Below, one piece after another: positions 34,868 through 43,361 of a stretch of 64,000 bases of DNA; within the stretch, counting starts at the first letter, position 1; each line of letters opens with the position of its first letter. Position numbers and translations under genes: made by a program. The DNA comes from Paraburkholderia fungorum (GTDB taxonomy: Bacteria > Pseudomonadota > Gammaproteobacteria > Burkholderiales > Burkholderiaceae), in NCBI RefSeq assembly GCF_003610895.1, contig NZ_MCAS01000026.1, positions 1 through 64,000 of the forward strand, written 5' to 3'. The notes below the pieces were generated by a model, which saw only the letters and a program-made list of their open reading frames with translations, had not been told where the DNA came from and did no database searches.

Positions 34868-34947
34868 GCCTTTTGCGCTGGCTGCTTTTTACGCTGGCCG
34901 CCTTTTGCGCTGGCTGCCTTTTACGCTAGCCGCCTTTTACTTAGCCC
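34868..34947. repeat. Five tandem 16-bp repeats between convergent two-component genes
   Basis: The unit GCCTTTTGCGCTGGCT recurs five times end to end with small changes (positions 34868, 34884, 34900, 34916, 34932); alternate copies read TACGCT for TGCGCT and GGCC for GGCT. It fills the gap between the response regulator stop and the kinase stop. It is a minisatellite-like array, and its T-runs might also help terminate both genes. Confidence 0.85.
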
Positions 34948-34952
34948 ACCCG

Positions 34953-36737
34953 TTACGCCGCCCGCCCCTTATCCAGTTCAGCCTGTTGCCACAACATTTC
35001 CAGGGTACGCCGCAAGCGCGCCGGTGTGACCGGTTTGTGCAGCACCGGAATCCCCTGCAAGGCCAGCGCCGCCAGTTCCGCCGACGCCATGTCGCCCGTG
35101 ATCAGCAAGGTCACCACGCTTTCGTGTCCGGCCCGCGCGAGCACATTGCGCACGGCCGACAACGCCTGGGCGCCTGTCCGGTGATTGGCCAGCTGGTAGT
35201 CGCATAACACCGCATCCGGCACGAAGCCGTCTTCCAGCGCGACAAGTGCATCGACCTCGTCGTGCGCGCCACGCACGATGCAACCCCAGCGTCCCAGCAG
35301 ACTGGCGAGCCCCTCGAGAATCGACGGTTCGTCGTCGATGCAGAGTACGCGCCGTCCCTGGGCCGACGGGCCACCCGCCACCGTCTCGTTCAGGCTGGCA
35401 ACAATTCCACTGGCGTCGCCCGGCCGCACGGGAAAGCGGAACGTCGAACCGCGGCCCGGCGCCGAGCGGAATTGCAGCTCGCCGCCGAGCATCTCGACGA
35501 GGCGCTTCACCGTCGGCAAGCCTAGACCGTGGCCCTGGCGTGCATCGCGCTGCGGATTGGCAACCTGATAGAACTCTTCGAAAATTCGCTCGTGCTCTTC
35601 GGCCGGAATGCCGACGCCGGAATCGCGCACCTCGATATAGCCACCTGAAGCTCGACCCGCGCGGCGATAGCCCACCCAGATCGCGCCCTCCTCGGTATAG
35701 CGCACCGCGTTCGAGAGCAGATTGCTCAGCACACGTTCGACCAGCACCGGATCGTCATGCACGACCGCCGATGCCGGCGCGATCCGCAACGCCAGGCCCT
35801 TGGCCGCAGCTTGCGGCCGGTACTGGCTGCCGACCCGCTCGAACAGTTCCGACAGCCGGAAATGCAGTCGGATTACCTGAGTCACGCCACTTTCGAGTCT
35901 GGCGAGATCGAGCACCTGGTTGAACAGCTGGTTCAACGCTTCGACGTTATAGACGATGTGCTGAGCCGTCTTCGCGTGCTGCACGGGCGTCGCCGCCGTG
36001 TCGTTGAGCGAAGCCGCCAGCAGGCCGATCGCGTGCAGCGGCTGGCGCAAATCGTGACTCGCGGCGGCGAAAAAGCGCGTTTTGGCAAGACTCGCCTCTT
36101 CGGCGACACGCTTTTGCGCCGCCAGCGACTCGGCCAGATATTGCTGGTCGACACGAGCCTGCACGACCTGGTGGAACAGCTTGCGATAGCTGAGCGCGTA
36201 GACGTTGATCGCGCAGAAGAAGAACGCGAGGACGATCGCGAGAATCGTGCGATCGAACGTGTGCGTGCCGAAATGCAGCACGATCGAGGGCAGCAGCAGA
36301 AACGGAATCGAGGTCGAGAAGTTGAGCAGATCGAAGCCGTTCGACATGAATACGCCGGCGGCCAGCGTCACGAGCATCACCGTGTGCAGCAGCGGCAGGT
36401 CGGTCTGCGGACTCTGGAACGCGAACCACACCGCCAATCCCGGCCCGCTATACAGCAGCATGCCGCGCACCGCATGCAGATTGATCCAGCCGCGCGGCGT
36501 GACCAGATGCGGATAGCGGCGATTGCAGATCCACAACGCGAGGCCGGCGCAATTGGCCGCCGCGTAGAAGCCGAAGCACGCCATGAACAGCCGCGGCGAC
36601 GGAATGTTCGGCCAGTAGATCGCCACCAGCACCGCGATCGAGAACCAGTGCGAAAAGAAGGCGATTGGGTCTTGCGCGTATAGCACGCGCACCAGGTCTT
36701 CGTCGATTGCACGCTGGATTGGGGCGGCCCGCATCAT
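34953..36737 (-). CDS. Hybrid sensor histidine kinase with C-terminal receiver domain
   Basis: A 594-residue inner-membrane kinase. The N-terminal third has about six hydrophobic helices (residues 25-190, for example IAVLVAIYWPNI and MLVTLAAGVFMSNG) with no periplasmic domain of note. Then follow the dimerisation His in AASHDLRQPLHAIG near residue 227, the N-box VLSNLLSNAVRYTEEG near 335, G boxes VRDSGVGIPAEE and GHGLGLPTVKR, and a receiver domain from about 460 with DDEPSI and phospho-Asp in AVLCDYQLA near 510. Start at 36737 with GGAGA upstream; the in-frame extension to 37007 is rejected. The signal is unknown. The convergent LuxR-type regulator is the probable output. Confidence 0.93.
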   Translation of the reverse strand: MMRAAPIQRAIDEDLVRVLYAQDPIAFFSHWFSIAVLVAIYWPNIPSPRLFMACFGFYAAANCAGLALWICNRRYPHLVTPRGWINLHAVRGMLLYSGPGLAVWFAFQSPQTDLPLLHTVMLVTLAAGVFMSNGFDLLNFSTSIPFLLLPSIVLHFGTHTFDRTILAIVLAFFFCAINVYALSYRKLFHQVVQARVDQQYLAESLAAQKRVAEEASLAKTRFFAAASHDLRQPLHAIGLLAASLNDTAATPVQHAKTAQHIVYNVEALNQLFNQVLDLARLESGVTQVIRLHFRLSELFERVGSQYRPQAAAKGLALRIAPASAVVHDDPVLVERVLSNLLSNAVRYTEEGAIWVGYRRAGRASGGYIEVRDSGVGIPAEEHERIFEEFYQVANPQRDARQGHGLGLPTVKRLVEMLGGELQFRSAPGRGSTFRFPVRPGDASGIVASLNETVAGGPSAQGRRVLCIDDEPSILEGLASLLGRWGCIVRGAHDEVDALVALEDGFVPDAVLCDYQLANHRTGAQALSAVRNVLARAGHESVVTLLITGDMASAELAALALQGIPVLHKPVTPARLRRTLEMLWQQAELDKGRAA

Positions 36738-37154
36738 GCGGTCTCCTTTGTCGGCCGGAGTGGGTGCTTTAGCGCCTATTGCGGTCCCATGCAAGATGTT
36801 GGCGGTCCGGCACGGCGGATTCGAAGGCATGGGACGAAACTTAAACGGCACAGGCATCGTACAGGCCCGGCGCGCGAGCGTTGCTGCATCAGCTATTGCG
36901 GTACTCGACCGCGCCGCTGCGGTCATTCGGTGCAACTCACGGCTTTCAGAAGGCAAACAGACAAAAACAGGCGGGCGTACGGATGGTTTACCCGACAGTT
37001 TACCCATCAGCTAACACTTAATCCATATAGGCGAAGCCGGCGCCGAAAACCATACTGACGTCACTTTCAAGCGCGGTTTAACAGTTTCAGCCCCCTTCCC
37101 TGCCTGCAGTCAAGGCTCCCCGCGCTCCTGGTCTTTCCCCTTATGGAGGTTTTC
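36738..37154. other. Gene-free divergent promoter interval, about 417 bp
   Basis: This separates the histidine kinase (-) from the sigma-like gene (+). Minus-strand codons stay open through most of it, but the kinase ribosome-binding site at 36743-36748 marks the real start. I saw no gene, repeat or clear operator in the rest. Confidence 0.5.
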
Positions 37155-37946
37155 ATGGGCGCAGTTCCGAGCCACGCGTTCGTCCGCAATCTCGACGATG
37201 CGATCCTGCCCGACCTGTGGCGCCGGCGCACCCAGTTGTCCGGCGACGAAATGGTGTCGATGGTCGATCTGGTCAAGCGGGCGCTGCGTACCTATCACCC
37301 GCTTGAATTGCAGGCGCTTGGTGAAGACAAGGAAGAACTGGTCGCGCAGTTCATCTACGCGAAGGTGCTGCGCCTCGCTCCGGGCCACACCGACACCAAT
37401 GCCTGCGCCGACAGCGCGCCGTCCAACGGCTACGCACTGTGCGCGTATTTTCGCCGGTACCTGATCGACTGCCTGCGCAGCGCCGGCCATCAGCGCAATG
37501 TGTCGATGGAAAACGAAGGCATGGCGCAGGAAATCGATCTGCACGCGCAGGCGCTGGAAGATCCCGTCGAAAGCGTGCTGCTGCAATACGGTCTCAATGA
37601 ACAAGGCGTGCGGCTTGCGGCGCGCGCGTTTATCGACAGCCTCGACGAGCCGGAGCGCATCGTACTGGCCGGCAGCCTCGGCTGGTGCTCGGAAGGCAAA
37701 GGCGGTCTGTCGGCGGTTGCGGCTCAGCATCGTGTGCCCTCATATCACTATCGCGCCGTCAAACTTGGCGTCACCATGAAAAAGACGGCCGGCGCCACCG
37801 AATTTTCCAATACCAAGATCGGCCGCTGGCTGACCGACGAACTCGGCATCGAGATCGACGCCGACAATCGCGCGGTGATTCTGCTCGCGTTGAACCTGCT
37901 CGCCGCCGAATCGAGCGACAGCGAAATGAATGAAGTAGCCGCCTAA
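37155..37946 (+). CDS. Sigma-factor-like protein of unknown class
   Basis: A 263-residue soluble protein. No family is named with certainty, but the layout resembles a sigma-70-type factor. Residues about 25-110 (LVKRALRTYHPLELQALGE, FIYAKVLRL, then YALCAYFRRYLIDCLRSAGHQR) look like region 2. Residues about 155-200 (ARAFIDSLDEPERIVLAGSLGW, AVAAQHRVPSYHYRAVKLGV) look like region 4 with a helix-turn-helix. The start at 37155 has GGAGG five bases upstream; an ATG at 37143 overlaps that site. It is 208 bp before a large GMC oxidoreductase-hydrolase gene. It might control that gene. A general helical protein remains possible. Confidence 0.55.
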   Translation: MGAVPSHAFVRNLDDAILPDLWRRRTQLSGDEMVSMVDLVKRALRTYHPLELQALGEDKEELVAQFIYAKVLRLAPGHTDTNACADSAPSNGYALCAYFRRYLIDCLRSAGHQRNVSMENEGMAQEIDLHAQALEDPVESVLLQYGLNEQGVRLAARAFIDSLDEPERIVLAGSLGWCSEGKGGLSAVAAQHRVPSYHYRAVKLGVTMKKTAGATEFSNTKIGRWLTDELGIEIDADNRAVILLALNLLAAESSDSEMNEVAA

Positions 37947-37981
37947 TAGCACCTTCAAAGACCGGCGCGGGGCGACGGCCT

Positions 37982-38008
37982 CCGCTTTCCGGCCGTTCCG
38001 GAAAGCGG
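37982..38008. other. Perfect 11-bp inverted repeat upstream of the GMC fusion gene
   Basis: CCGCTTTCCGG at 37982-37992 pairs with CCGGAAAGCGG at 37998-38008 around a five-base loop. It lies 35 bp after the sigma-like gene and about 150 bp before the fusion gene. No T-run follows directly (a T-run appears only near 38043). It could be a factor-dependent terminator, an attenuator or an operator. Confidence 0.55.
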
Positions 38009-38154
38009 GCCGGTTCCGCGCACGCGCCCCGTACGATGCGCCTTTTTTTGACATCGTGCATCGCGTGGGATAAAAAAGCGGCAGCCGCGCACCGTCTTCC
38101 TTCCGAAGTCCGGGTTCCCCCACCCGGCATCCCCTTCCTGACGAGGTGGTCCTG

Positions 38155-41100
38155 ATGAACCGCTTATCGAGCGCCCTGACAGCAATGCAGCCGCATTACG
38201 ATGTAGTGGTGGTGGGTTCGGGTTATGGCGGTGCGATCGCCGCGAGCCGGATGGCGCGCGCCGGCAGAAGCGTGTGCGTGCTGGAACGCGGTCGCGAATT
38301 CATGGCCGGCGACTACCCCCGCACGCCGATCGAAGGCGCCGCGCAGATTCAGTACAACACCGCTCTCGCGCAAATCGGCTCGCCGCTCGCGCTGCTCGAA
38401 GTCCACGTGAATGAAGACGTGAATGCGGTGGTGGGCTGCGGATTGGGCGGCACCTCGCTGATCAACGCGAATGTTGCGCTCAAAGCCGACCCGCGCTTAT
38501 GGGACGACCCGCGCTGGCCCGAGGCGCTACGCGCCGATGCGGCAGGACGCGACAAAGGCTACGAACTCGCGCACGCCATGCTGCAGCCGTCGGCGGTGTC
38601 CGGCGATTTTTTGCAGCTGCCCAAACTGCAGGCGCTCAAACAATCCGCGCAGGCGCTCGGCATGGCGGATCGCTTTTATCCACCTGAAGTCACCGTCACC
38701 TTCGAGGACCGGGTAAACGCGGCGGGTGTCGGGCAGAAGGCCTGCGTCGGTTGCGGCGATTGCAACTCCGGCTGCAATTACGATGCGAAGAATTCGACGC
38801 ACATGAACTATCTGCCCGATGCCGTCGCGCATGGCGCCCATATTTTCACGGGCGCAGCGGTGCATTCGGTGGGTCGCGACGCGGCCACGCAAAAGTGGCT
38901 CGTGCGCTTTCAGGAGGTCAAGCTGGGCCGCGAGATTTATGACGCGCCCGATCTGTTCGTTGCCGCCGATATCGTCATCATGTCGGCCGGCACGATCGGT
39001 TCGACCGCCCTGCTGCTGCGCTCGCGCGAGGCGGGGCTCACCGTTTCGGACATGCTTGGCCACCACTTCACCGGCAACGGCGACGTCCTCGCCTTTGCCT
39101 ACAACACCGAAGATGTCATCAACGGCGTAGGCTGGGGTGCGCACAAGCCAGGCGAGATCCCGGCGGTCGGCCCGACCATTACCGGCATCATCGACCACCG
39201 CAATACCCCTGACGTGAAAGACGGCTTCGTGATCGAAGAAGGTTCGCTCGCCGGCGCGGTCGGCGCTGCGATGACCGCCCTGCTCGGCGGCGCCGCGCCG
39301 CTCGAAGGCGTCGACATTCCCGCGCCGCGCGCCGCCGGGGAACCGCTCGGCTACGACGCGCGCGTGATCGAGAGCCTCCTGCGCGGCCCTTACCACGGCG
39401 CCCTCAACCACACGCAAACCTACCTGGTGATGGCGCACGACGACGAAAGCGGCCAGATCAGCGTGGACGACCGGGGCAGGCCGCGCATCGACTGGCCGAA
39501 CGCCGGCAAGCAGCCGATCTTCCAGACCGTCGAAGAAACGCTCAAGAAAGCGCAGACACCGCTCGGCGGCAAATACGTGCGCAACCCGATCTCGACCGAC
39601 CTGCTCGATAACCGCATCGTCACCGTCCATCCGCTCGGCGGCTGCGGGATGGGCGAAGACGCAGAGCGCGGTGTGGTCGACCATCAGGGCCGGGTTTTCA
39701 GCAGCGCAGCCGGAAATACGGTGCACGACGGCCTGTATGTGATGGATGGCGCGGTCATGCCGATGTCGCTCGGTGTCAATCCGCTGCTGACGATTTCCGC
39801 GCTGGCGGAACGCAATTGCGCGCTGCTCGCCAACGCGCGAGGCTGGAACATCGACTACCAGGCCTTGGGCACCGACGCTGCACCCGCGCCTCAACAGATC
39901 GGGCTGCGTTTCACCGAAACGATGGTCGGCACCTATACGCCGGCCGTCGAGGGCGAAGCCGCCACCAGTCCGATCGAATTCACGTTGACAGTCGAATCGG
40001 ACAACCTCGCCGATATGCTGAGCAATCCGCAACATCTGGCCCACACCACCGGCACGCTGACTTGTCCCGCGCTCAGTGCGCAACCCATGACAATCACCGA
40101 CGGCACCTTCAATCTGTTCGTGGTCAATGAATCGGACGTGGACCAGCGCAACATGAATTACCGCATGACGCTCAACGCCACCGAAGGCAAGACGTACACC
40201 CTGAGCGGACAGAAGATCATCACGCGAACGTCGCCAATCAATCTGTGGGAGCAGACCAACACGCTGTACGCCGAAATTCGCGAGCCGGCGCACACGGACG
40301 CGCCGGTAGTCGGCAAAGCGACGCTGATCATCACGCCCGAGAATTTCCTCAAGCAGCAACGCACGCTGGAAGTCACCAACGCACCCGATCTGGAAACGCG
40401 CCTCGAATGGACCCTGAAGTTCGGCAAGTTTTTCGCGGGCGTGCTGTTCACCGAATACGGCGGCGTGGCCGCGCCCTTGCAGTTTTACAACCCAGACGCG
40501 CCGCCGCGCCTGAAGCGCGCGCTGCGCGCACCCGTGCCGCAATTGGTCTTCTTCGACACACCCGACGGGACTACCCTGCGACTCACGCGCTACGCCGCGC
40601 CGCCCAACGCGCCGCTGCGCCCCGTGCTGCTGATTCACGGCTCGGGCGTGTCGAGCCGGATCTTCTCCACCGATCTGACCGGGACCAATCTGGTGGAGTA
40701 TCTCTGCGCGGCCGGCTATGACGTGTGGCTCGTCGACCTGCGCGTCAGCATCGAAATGCCGAGCGTGCTGGTGCCGACCACCGTCGACAAGGTCGCTCGC
40801 GAGGACATCCCGGCTGCGGTCGCCAAAGTACGGGCTTTGACCGGCCTGCAGGACATTCAGGTTCTGGGCCACTGCATGGGTGGGATGGCATTGACGATGT
40901 CGCTGCTGGCGGGCCTCGAAGGCGTGCGCTCGGCGGTTATCTCGCAGGTCTCGGCGCACCCGGTGCCGGGCACGCTGGAGAAGATCAAGTGCGGCCTGCA
41001 CGTGCCGGACATCATGGCGCATCTCGGCGTGCACGACCTGACCGCCTTTACGGAACGCGGCTCGTGGCCGCAGAATCTGCTCGACGAAGCGTTGCGCCTC

Positions 41101-41565
41101 TACCCGCTGAATCACCAACAGGGCTGCGGAAGTCCGATCTGTCACCGCACGACCTTCCTTTACGGCCTGCTCTACGAACATCAACAATTGAACGAGACGC
41201 TTCACGCGAACCTGCAGGAATTGTTCGGCGTGCACGACATCGAAGTGTTCAGGCATCTGGCCGCCATGGTGCGCGCGGGCAAGGTTGTCGATGCGGCCGG
41301 TAAAGACGTGTATCTGACGGGGACGGACGGCATGAGAGGTCTGCAAGGCATGCGACTGCCGATCGGCTTCATCCACGGCGAAAAAAACGAAACCTATCTG
41401 CCGGTGAGCACCGAGTTCACGTACGACATGCTGGTCAAGCACTTCCCCGAGCAGCCTTATGAACGGCATCTGATTCCCGGCTACGGGCATATCGACTGCA
41501 TCTTCGGCAAGAACGCGGCAGTGGATGTATTTCCGGTGATTGCGCGGTATCTGAATGCGCATTGA
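38155..41565 (+). CDS. GMC oxidoreductase (cholesterol-oxidase-like) fused to an alpha/beta hydrolase
   Basis: A 1136-residue two-part protein. Residues about 15-560 are a GMC flavoprotein: FAD motif VVVGSGYGGAIAASRMA at 17-33, GCGLGGTSLINANVA near 95, a Cys-rich VGCGDCNSGCNYDAKNS near 196, HPLGGCGMGED near 490, and DGAVMPMSLGVNPLLTISAL near 530. A linker domain at about 560-770 is unassigned. Residues about 790-1136 form an alpha/beta hydrolase: VLLIHGSGVSSRIF near 825, nucleophile elbow LGHCMGGMALT near 904 with Cys in place of Ser, and the His in PGYGHIDCIFG near 1109. GAGG lies eight bases before the ATG. No signal peptide is seen. Steroid or hydroxy-compound oxidation is inferred. Confidence 0.88.
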   Translation: MNRLSSALTAMQPHYDVVVVGSGYGGAIAASRMARAGRSVCVLERGREFMAGDYPRTPIEGAAQIQYNTALAQIGSPLALLEVHVNEDVNAVVGCGLGGTSLINANVALKADPRLWDDPRWPEALRADAAGRDKGYELAHAMLQPSAVSGDFLQLPKLQALKQSAQALGMADRFYPPEVTVTFEDRVNAAGVGQKACVGCGDCNSGCNYDAKNSTHMNYLPDAVAHGAHIFTGAAVHSVGRDAATQKWLVRFQEVKLGREIYDAPDLFVAADIVIMSAGTIGSTALLLRSREAGLTVSDMLGHHFTGNGDVLAFAYNTEDVINGVGWGAHKPGEIPAVGPTITGIIDHRNTPDVKDGFVIEEGSLAGAVGAAMTALLGGAAPLEGVDIPAPRAAGEPLGYDARVIESLLRGPYHGALNHTQTYLVMAHDDESGQISVDDRGRPRIDWPNAGKQPIFQTVEETLKKAQTPLGGKYVRNPISTDLLDNRIVTVHPLGGCGMGEDAERGVVDHQGRVFSSAAGNTVHDGLYVMDGAVMPMSLGVNPLLTISALAERNCALLANARGWNIDYQALGTDAAPAPQQIGLRFTETMVGTYTPAVEGEAATSPIEFTLTVESDNLADMLSNPQHLAHTTGTLTCPALSAQPMTITDGTFNLFVVNESDVDQRNMNYRMTLNATEGKTYTLSGQKIITRTSPINLWEQTNTLYAEIREPAHTDAPVVGKATLIITPENFLKQQRTLEVTNAPDLETRLEWTLKFGKFFAGVLFTEYGGVAAPLQFYNPDAPPRLKRALRAPVPQLVFFDTPDGTTLRLTRYAAPPNAPLRPVLLIHGSGVSSRIFSTDLTGTNLVEYLCAAGYDVWLVDLRVSIEMPSVLVPTTVDKVAREDIPAAVAKVRALTGLQDIQVLGHCMGGMALTMSLLAGLEGVRSAVISQVSAHPVPGTLEKIKCGLHVPDIMAHLGVHDLTAFTERGSWPQNLLDEALRLYPLNHQQGCGSPICHRTTFLYGLLYEHQQLNETLHANLQELFGVHDIEVFRHLAAMVRAGKVVDAAGKDVYLTGTDGMRGLQGMRLPIGFIHGEKNETYLPVSTEFTYDMLVKHFPEQPYERHLIPGYGHIDCIFGKNAAVDVFPVIARYLNAH

Positions 41566-41761
41566 CTAAGGGCAAGCGCCCTGTCGCCAGAAGATCGGAG
41601 AATCCGGCGGCTGCGTGTACGGGTTGCACGCAGCCCGCTATTCGGACCGCTGTTCAGGTATGGTATGTATAAGGGGGCGGGACGCTGCGGTTACAGTCAA
41701 CGCGCGAAGCCCCGTGAGCGCATCACACTCTTATCCACATCACACTGCCACGCTTATCCGG

Positions 41762-42544
41762 ATGAAAACCTTTTTTCAGACCCTGTTGGCCGCCGGGCTG
41801 TTGGCCAGCACCGTTGCAACAGCAAACGTACAGGCCGCCGAACTCCGCGTGATGAGTTCGGGCGGCTTCACCGCCGCCTATAAACTGCTCGGCCCCAAAT
41901 TCACGGCGTCGACCGGCAACACGCTCGACACCATCCTCGGGCCGTCGATGGGTCAATCGCCGGAGGCGATTCCGAACCGGCTCGCGCGCGGCGAACATGC
42001 CGATGTGGTCATCATGGTCGGCTACGCGCTCGACGAGCTGATCAAGCAAGGCAAGGTGATTCCCGGATCGCGCGTCGAGCTGGCCGATTCCCGCATTGGC
42101 ATGGCCGTGAAGAGCGGTGCGCCGAAGCCCGATATCAGTTCAGTCGAGGCACTGAAAGAGACCTTGCTCCATGCCCGATCGATCGCCTACTCGGACAGCG
42201 CGAGCGGGGTCTATATCGAGCGCGAGCTCTTCAGGAAGCTCGGCATCGAGGATCAGGTGAAAGCCAAGGCGAAGATGATCCCGAAGATTCCGGTCGCGTC
42301 GGTGGTCGCCAATGGCGACTACGAAGTGGGATTCCAGCAGGTCAGCGAGTTGCTGCCGGTGCCGGGCGCCACGTTCGTCGGAAAGATTCCGGAGTCGGTG
42401 CAATCGGTCACGCGCTATGCTGCGGGCATCCCGGTAGGCGCCGAACATCCGGAAGAGGCGAAGACACTGCTCGACTATCTCGCCTCACCCGCCGCACAAC
42501 CCGTGGTCACATCGACCGGATTGGACCCTGTCGCAACACATTGA
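41762..42544 (+). CDS. Periplasmic ModA-like substrate-binding protein, orphan
   Basis: A 260-residue exported protein with a signal peptide ending near NVQA. The mature part opens AELRVMSSGGFTAAYKLLGPKF, like ModA-type or extracellular solute-binding proteins (PBP type II). Further blocks are NRLARGEHADVVIMVGYALDELI near residue 75, SRIGMAVKSGAPKPDISS near 110, and YSDSASGVYIERELFRKLGI near 145. No permease or ATPase lies beside it. It follows the GMC fusion by about 200 bp and overlaps the possible TTG start of the next gene. Molybdate, tungstate or an organic anion are possible ligands. Annotation as an ABC component is by fold only. Confidence 0.8.
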   Translation: MKTFFQTLLAAGLLASTVATANVQAAELRVMSSGGFTAAYKLLGPKFTASTGNTLDTILGPSMGQSPEAIPNRLARGEHADVVIMVGYALDELIKQGKVIPGSRVELADSRIGMAVKSGAPKPDISSVEALKETLLHARSIAYSDSASGVYIERELFRKLGIEDQVKAKAKMIPKIPVASVVANGDYEVGFQQVSELLPVPGATFVGKIPESVQSVTRYAAGIPVGAEHPEEAKTLLDYLASPAAQPVVTSTGLDPVATH

Positions 42545-42564
42545 AAAAAATTTGGCTAAAAACT

Positions 42565-43341
42565 ATGGAACAGTTGACCTTCGGGGCCTGCGTCAAAAAA
42601 GGCTGGATCAGTTCGTGGCAAGCCGTCACCCAGATGCCCTGGTTGTTCCTGGGTGTCTGCGCCGTATTGGCCTGCACCTCGCTGCTGATAGAACAACGTC
42701 CCGCCGCCGCTGACACTATGGATGCGATGACGCGTGTCGGCCACGGCCTGCTGTCGCTGGTCTGGTTCGTTCTGCAACTGGCGGTATCCGGCACGCTGAC
42801 CATCAAGGTCCATCGTTTCGTGCTGCTTGGCGAAGGCGCGCATCCGCTCGTGCCGCTCAACGGCAAACCGCTCGCCCGCTATGCGCTGGTGTGGCTCGCC
42901 ATCATGCTGGTCGTGCTGGCGATCATAGGGTTCACTTTTTTCGCCATGCGCTCGCTGAAGATGGGATTCCTGGTCTATGTGCCGCTGCTGCTCATATATC
43001 TGTTCGTGCTCATCCGCCTGAGCCTGCTCTATCCGTCCATCGCACTCGGCAGCCGGGTTGCCCTGCGCGCGGCGTGGCGGGACAGCCGTGGGCACGTATG
43101 GAGCATCATCGGCGTGGGCTTCGTGACTTATGTGCCGCTCTTTGTCGTCACCGCCCTCCTGTTCCTGATCGTTGGCCCGAAGATGCTGGCCACGCATCAG
43201 ACCGAGGGTGTCGCCGTCCTCGCGATCTTTCAGGCGCTGCTCAATGCCGTGTTCGTCGTGTTCGCAGCGGCCTCGCTGTCATGGCTGTACCGGCGTTACG
43301 CCAACGAACTGCTCACGCATGCCGAAGACGCGCCGCGTTAA
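42565..43341 (+). CDS. Polytopic inner-membrane protein of unknown function
   Basis: A 258-residue protein with about six hydrophobic segments: WLFLGVCAVLACTSLLI near residue 25, LSLVWFVLQLAVSG near 70, ALVWLAIMLVVLAIIGFTFF near 110, LVYVPLLLIYLFVLIRL near 140, VGFVTYVPLFVVTALLFLIV near 180 and FQALLNAVFVVFAAASLSWL near 220. I recognise no family with confidence. The ATG at 42565 (MEQLTFGACVKKGW) is preferred; a TTG at 42541 overlapping the upstream stop is an alternative. Its stop codon lies in the loop of a 14-bp hairpin. Confidence 0.7.
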   Translation: MEQLTFGACVKKGWISSWQAVTQMPWLFLGVCAVLACTSLLIEQRPAAADTMDAMTRVGHGLLSLVWFVLQLAVSGTLTIKVHRFVLLGEGAHPLVPLNGKPLARYALVWLAIMLVVLAIIGFTFFAMRSLKMGFLVYVPLLLIYLFVLIRLSLLYPSIALGSRVALRAAWRDSRGHVWSIIGVGFVTYVPLFVVTALLFLIVGPKMLATHQTEGVAVLAIFQALLNAVFVVFAAASLSWLYRRYANELLTHAEDAPR

Positions 43342-43359
43342 TTCGCGCGGCGCGTCTTC
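43324..43359. terminator. Long hairpin between convergent genes
   Basis: GAAGACGCGCCGCG at 43324-43337 pairs perfectly with CGCGGCGCGTCTTC at 43346-43359. The loop holds the TAA stop of the membrane protein gene. The convergent FAD oxidase gene ends at 43362. A 14-bp perfect stem here fits a bidirectional terminator, although no T-run is present. Confidence 0.65.
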
Positions 43360-43361
43360 GC

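Noticed and set aside
34861..34950. The 16-bp repeats as a CRISPR array
   Set aside because: The units are contiguous without spacers and no cas genes are present.
38527..41562. A 1011-residue open frame antisense to the GMC fusion gene
   Set aside because: It is the mirror of a high-GC gene with strong codon bias. Its sequence is His/Arg/Gln-rich without domains, and the sense frame has clear FAD and hydrolase motifs.
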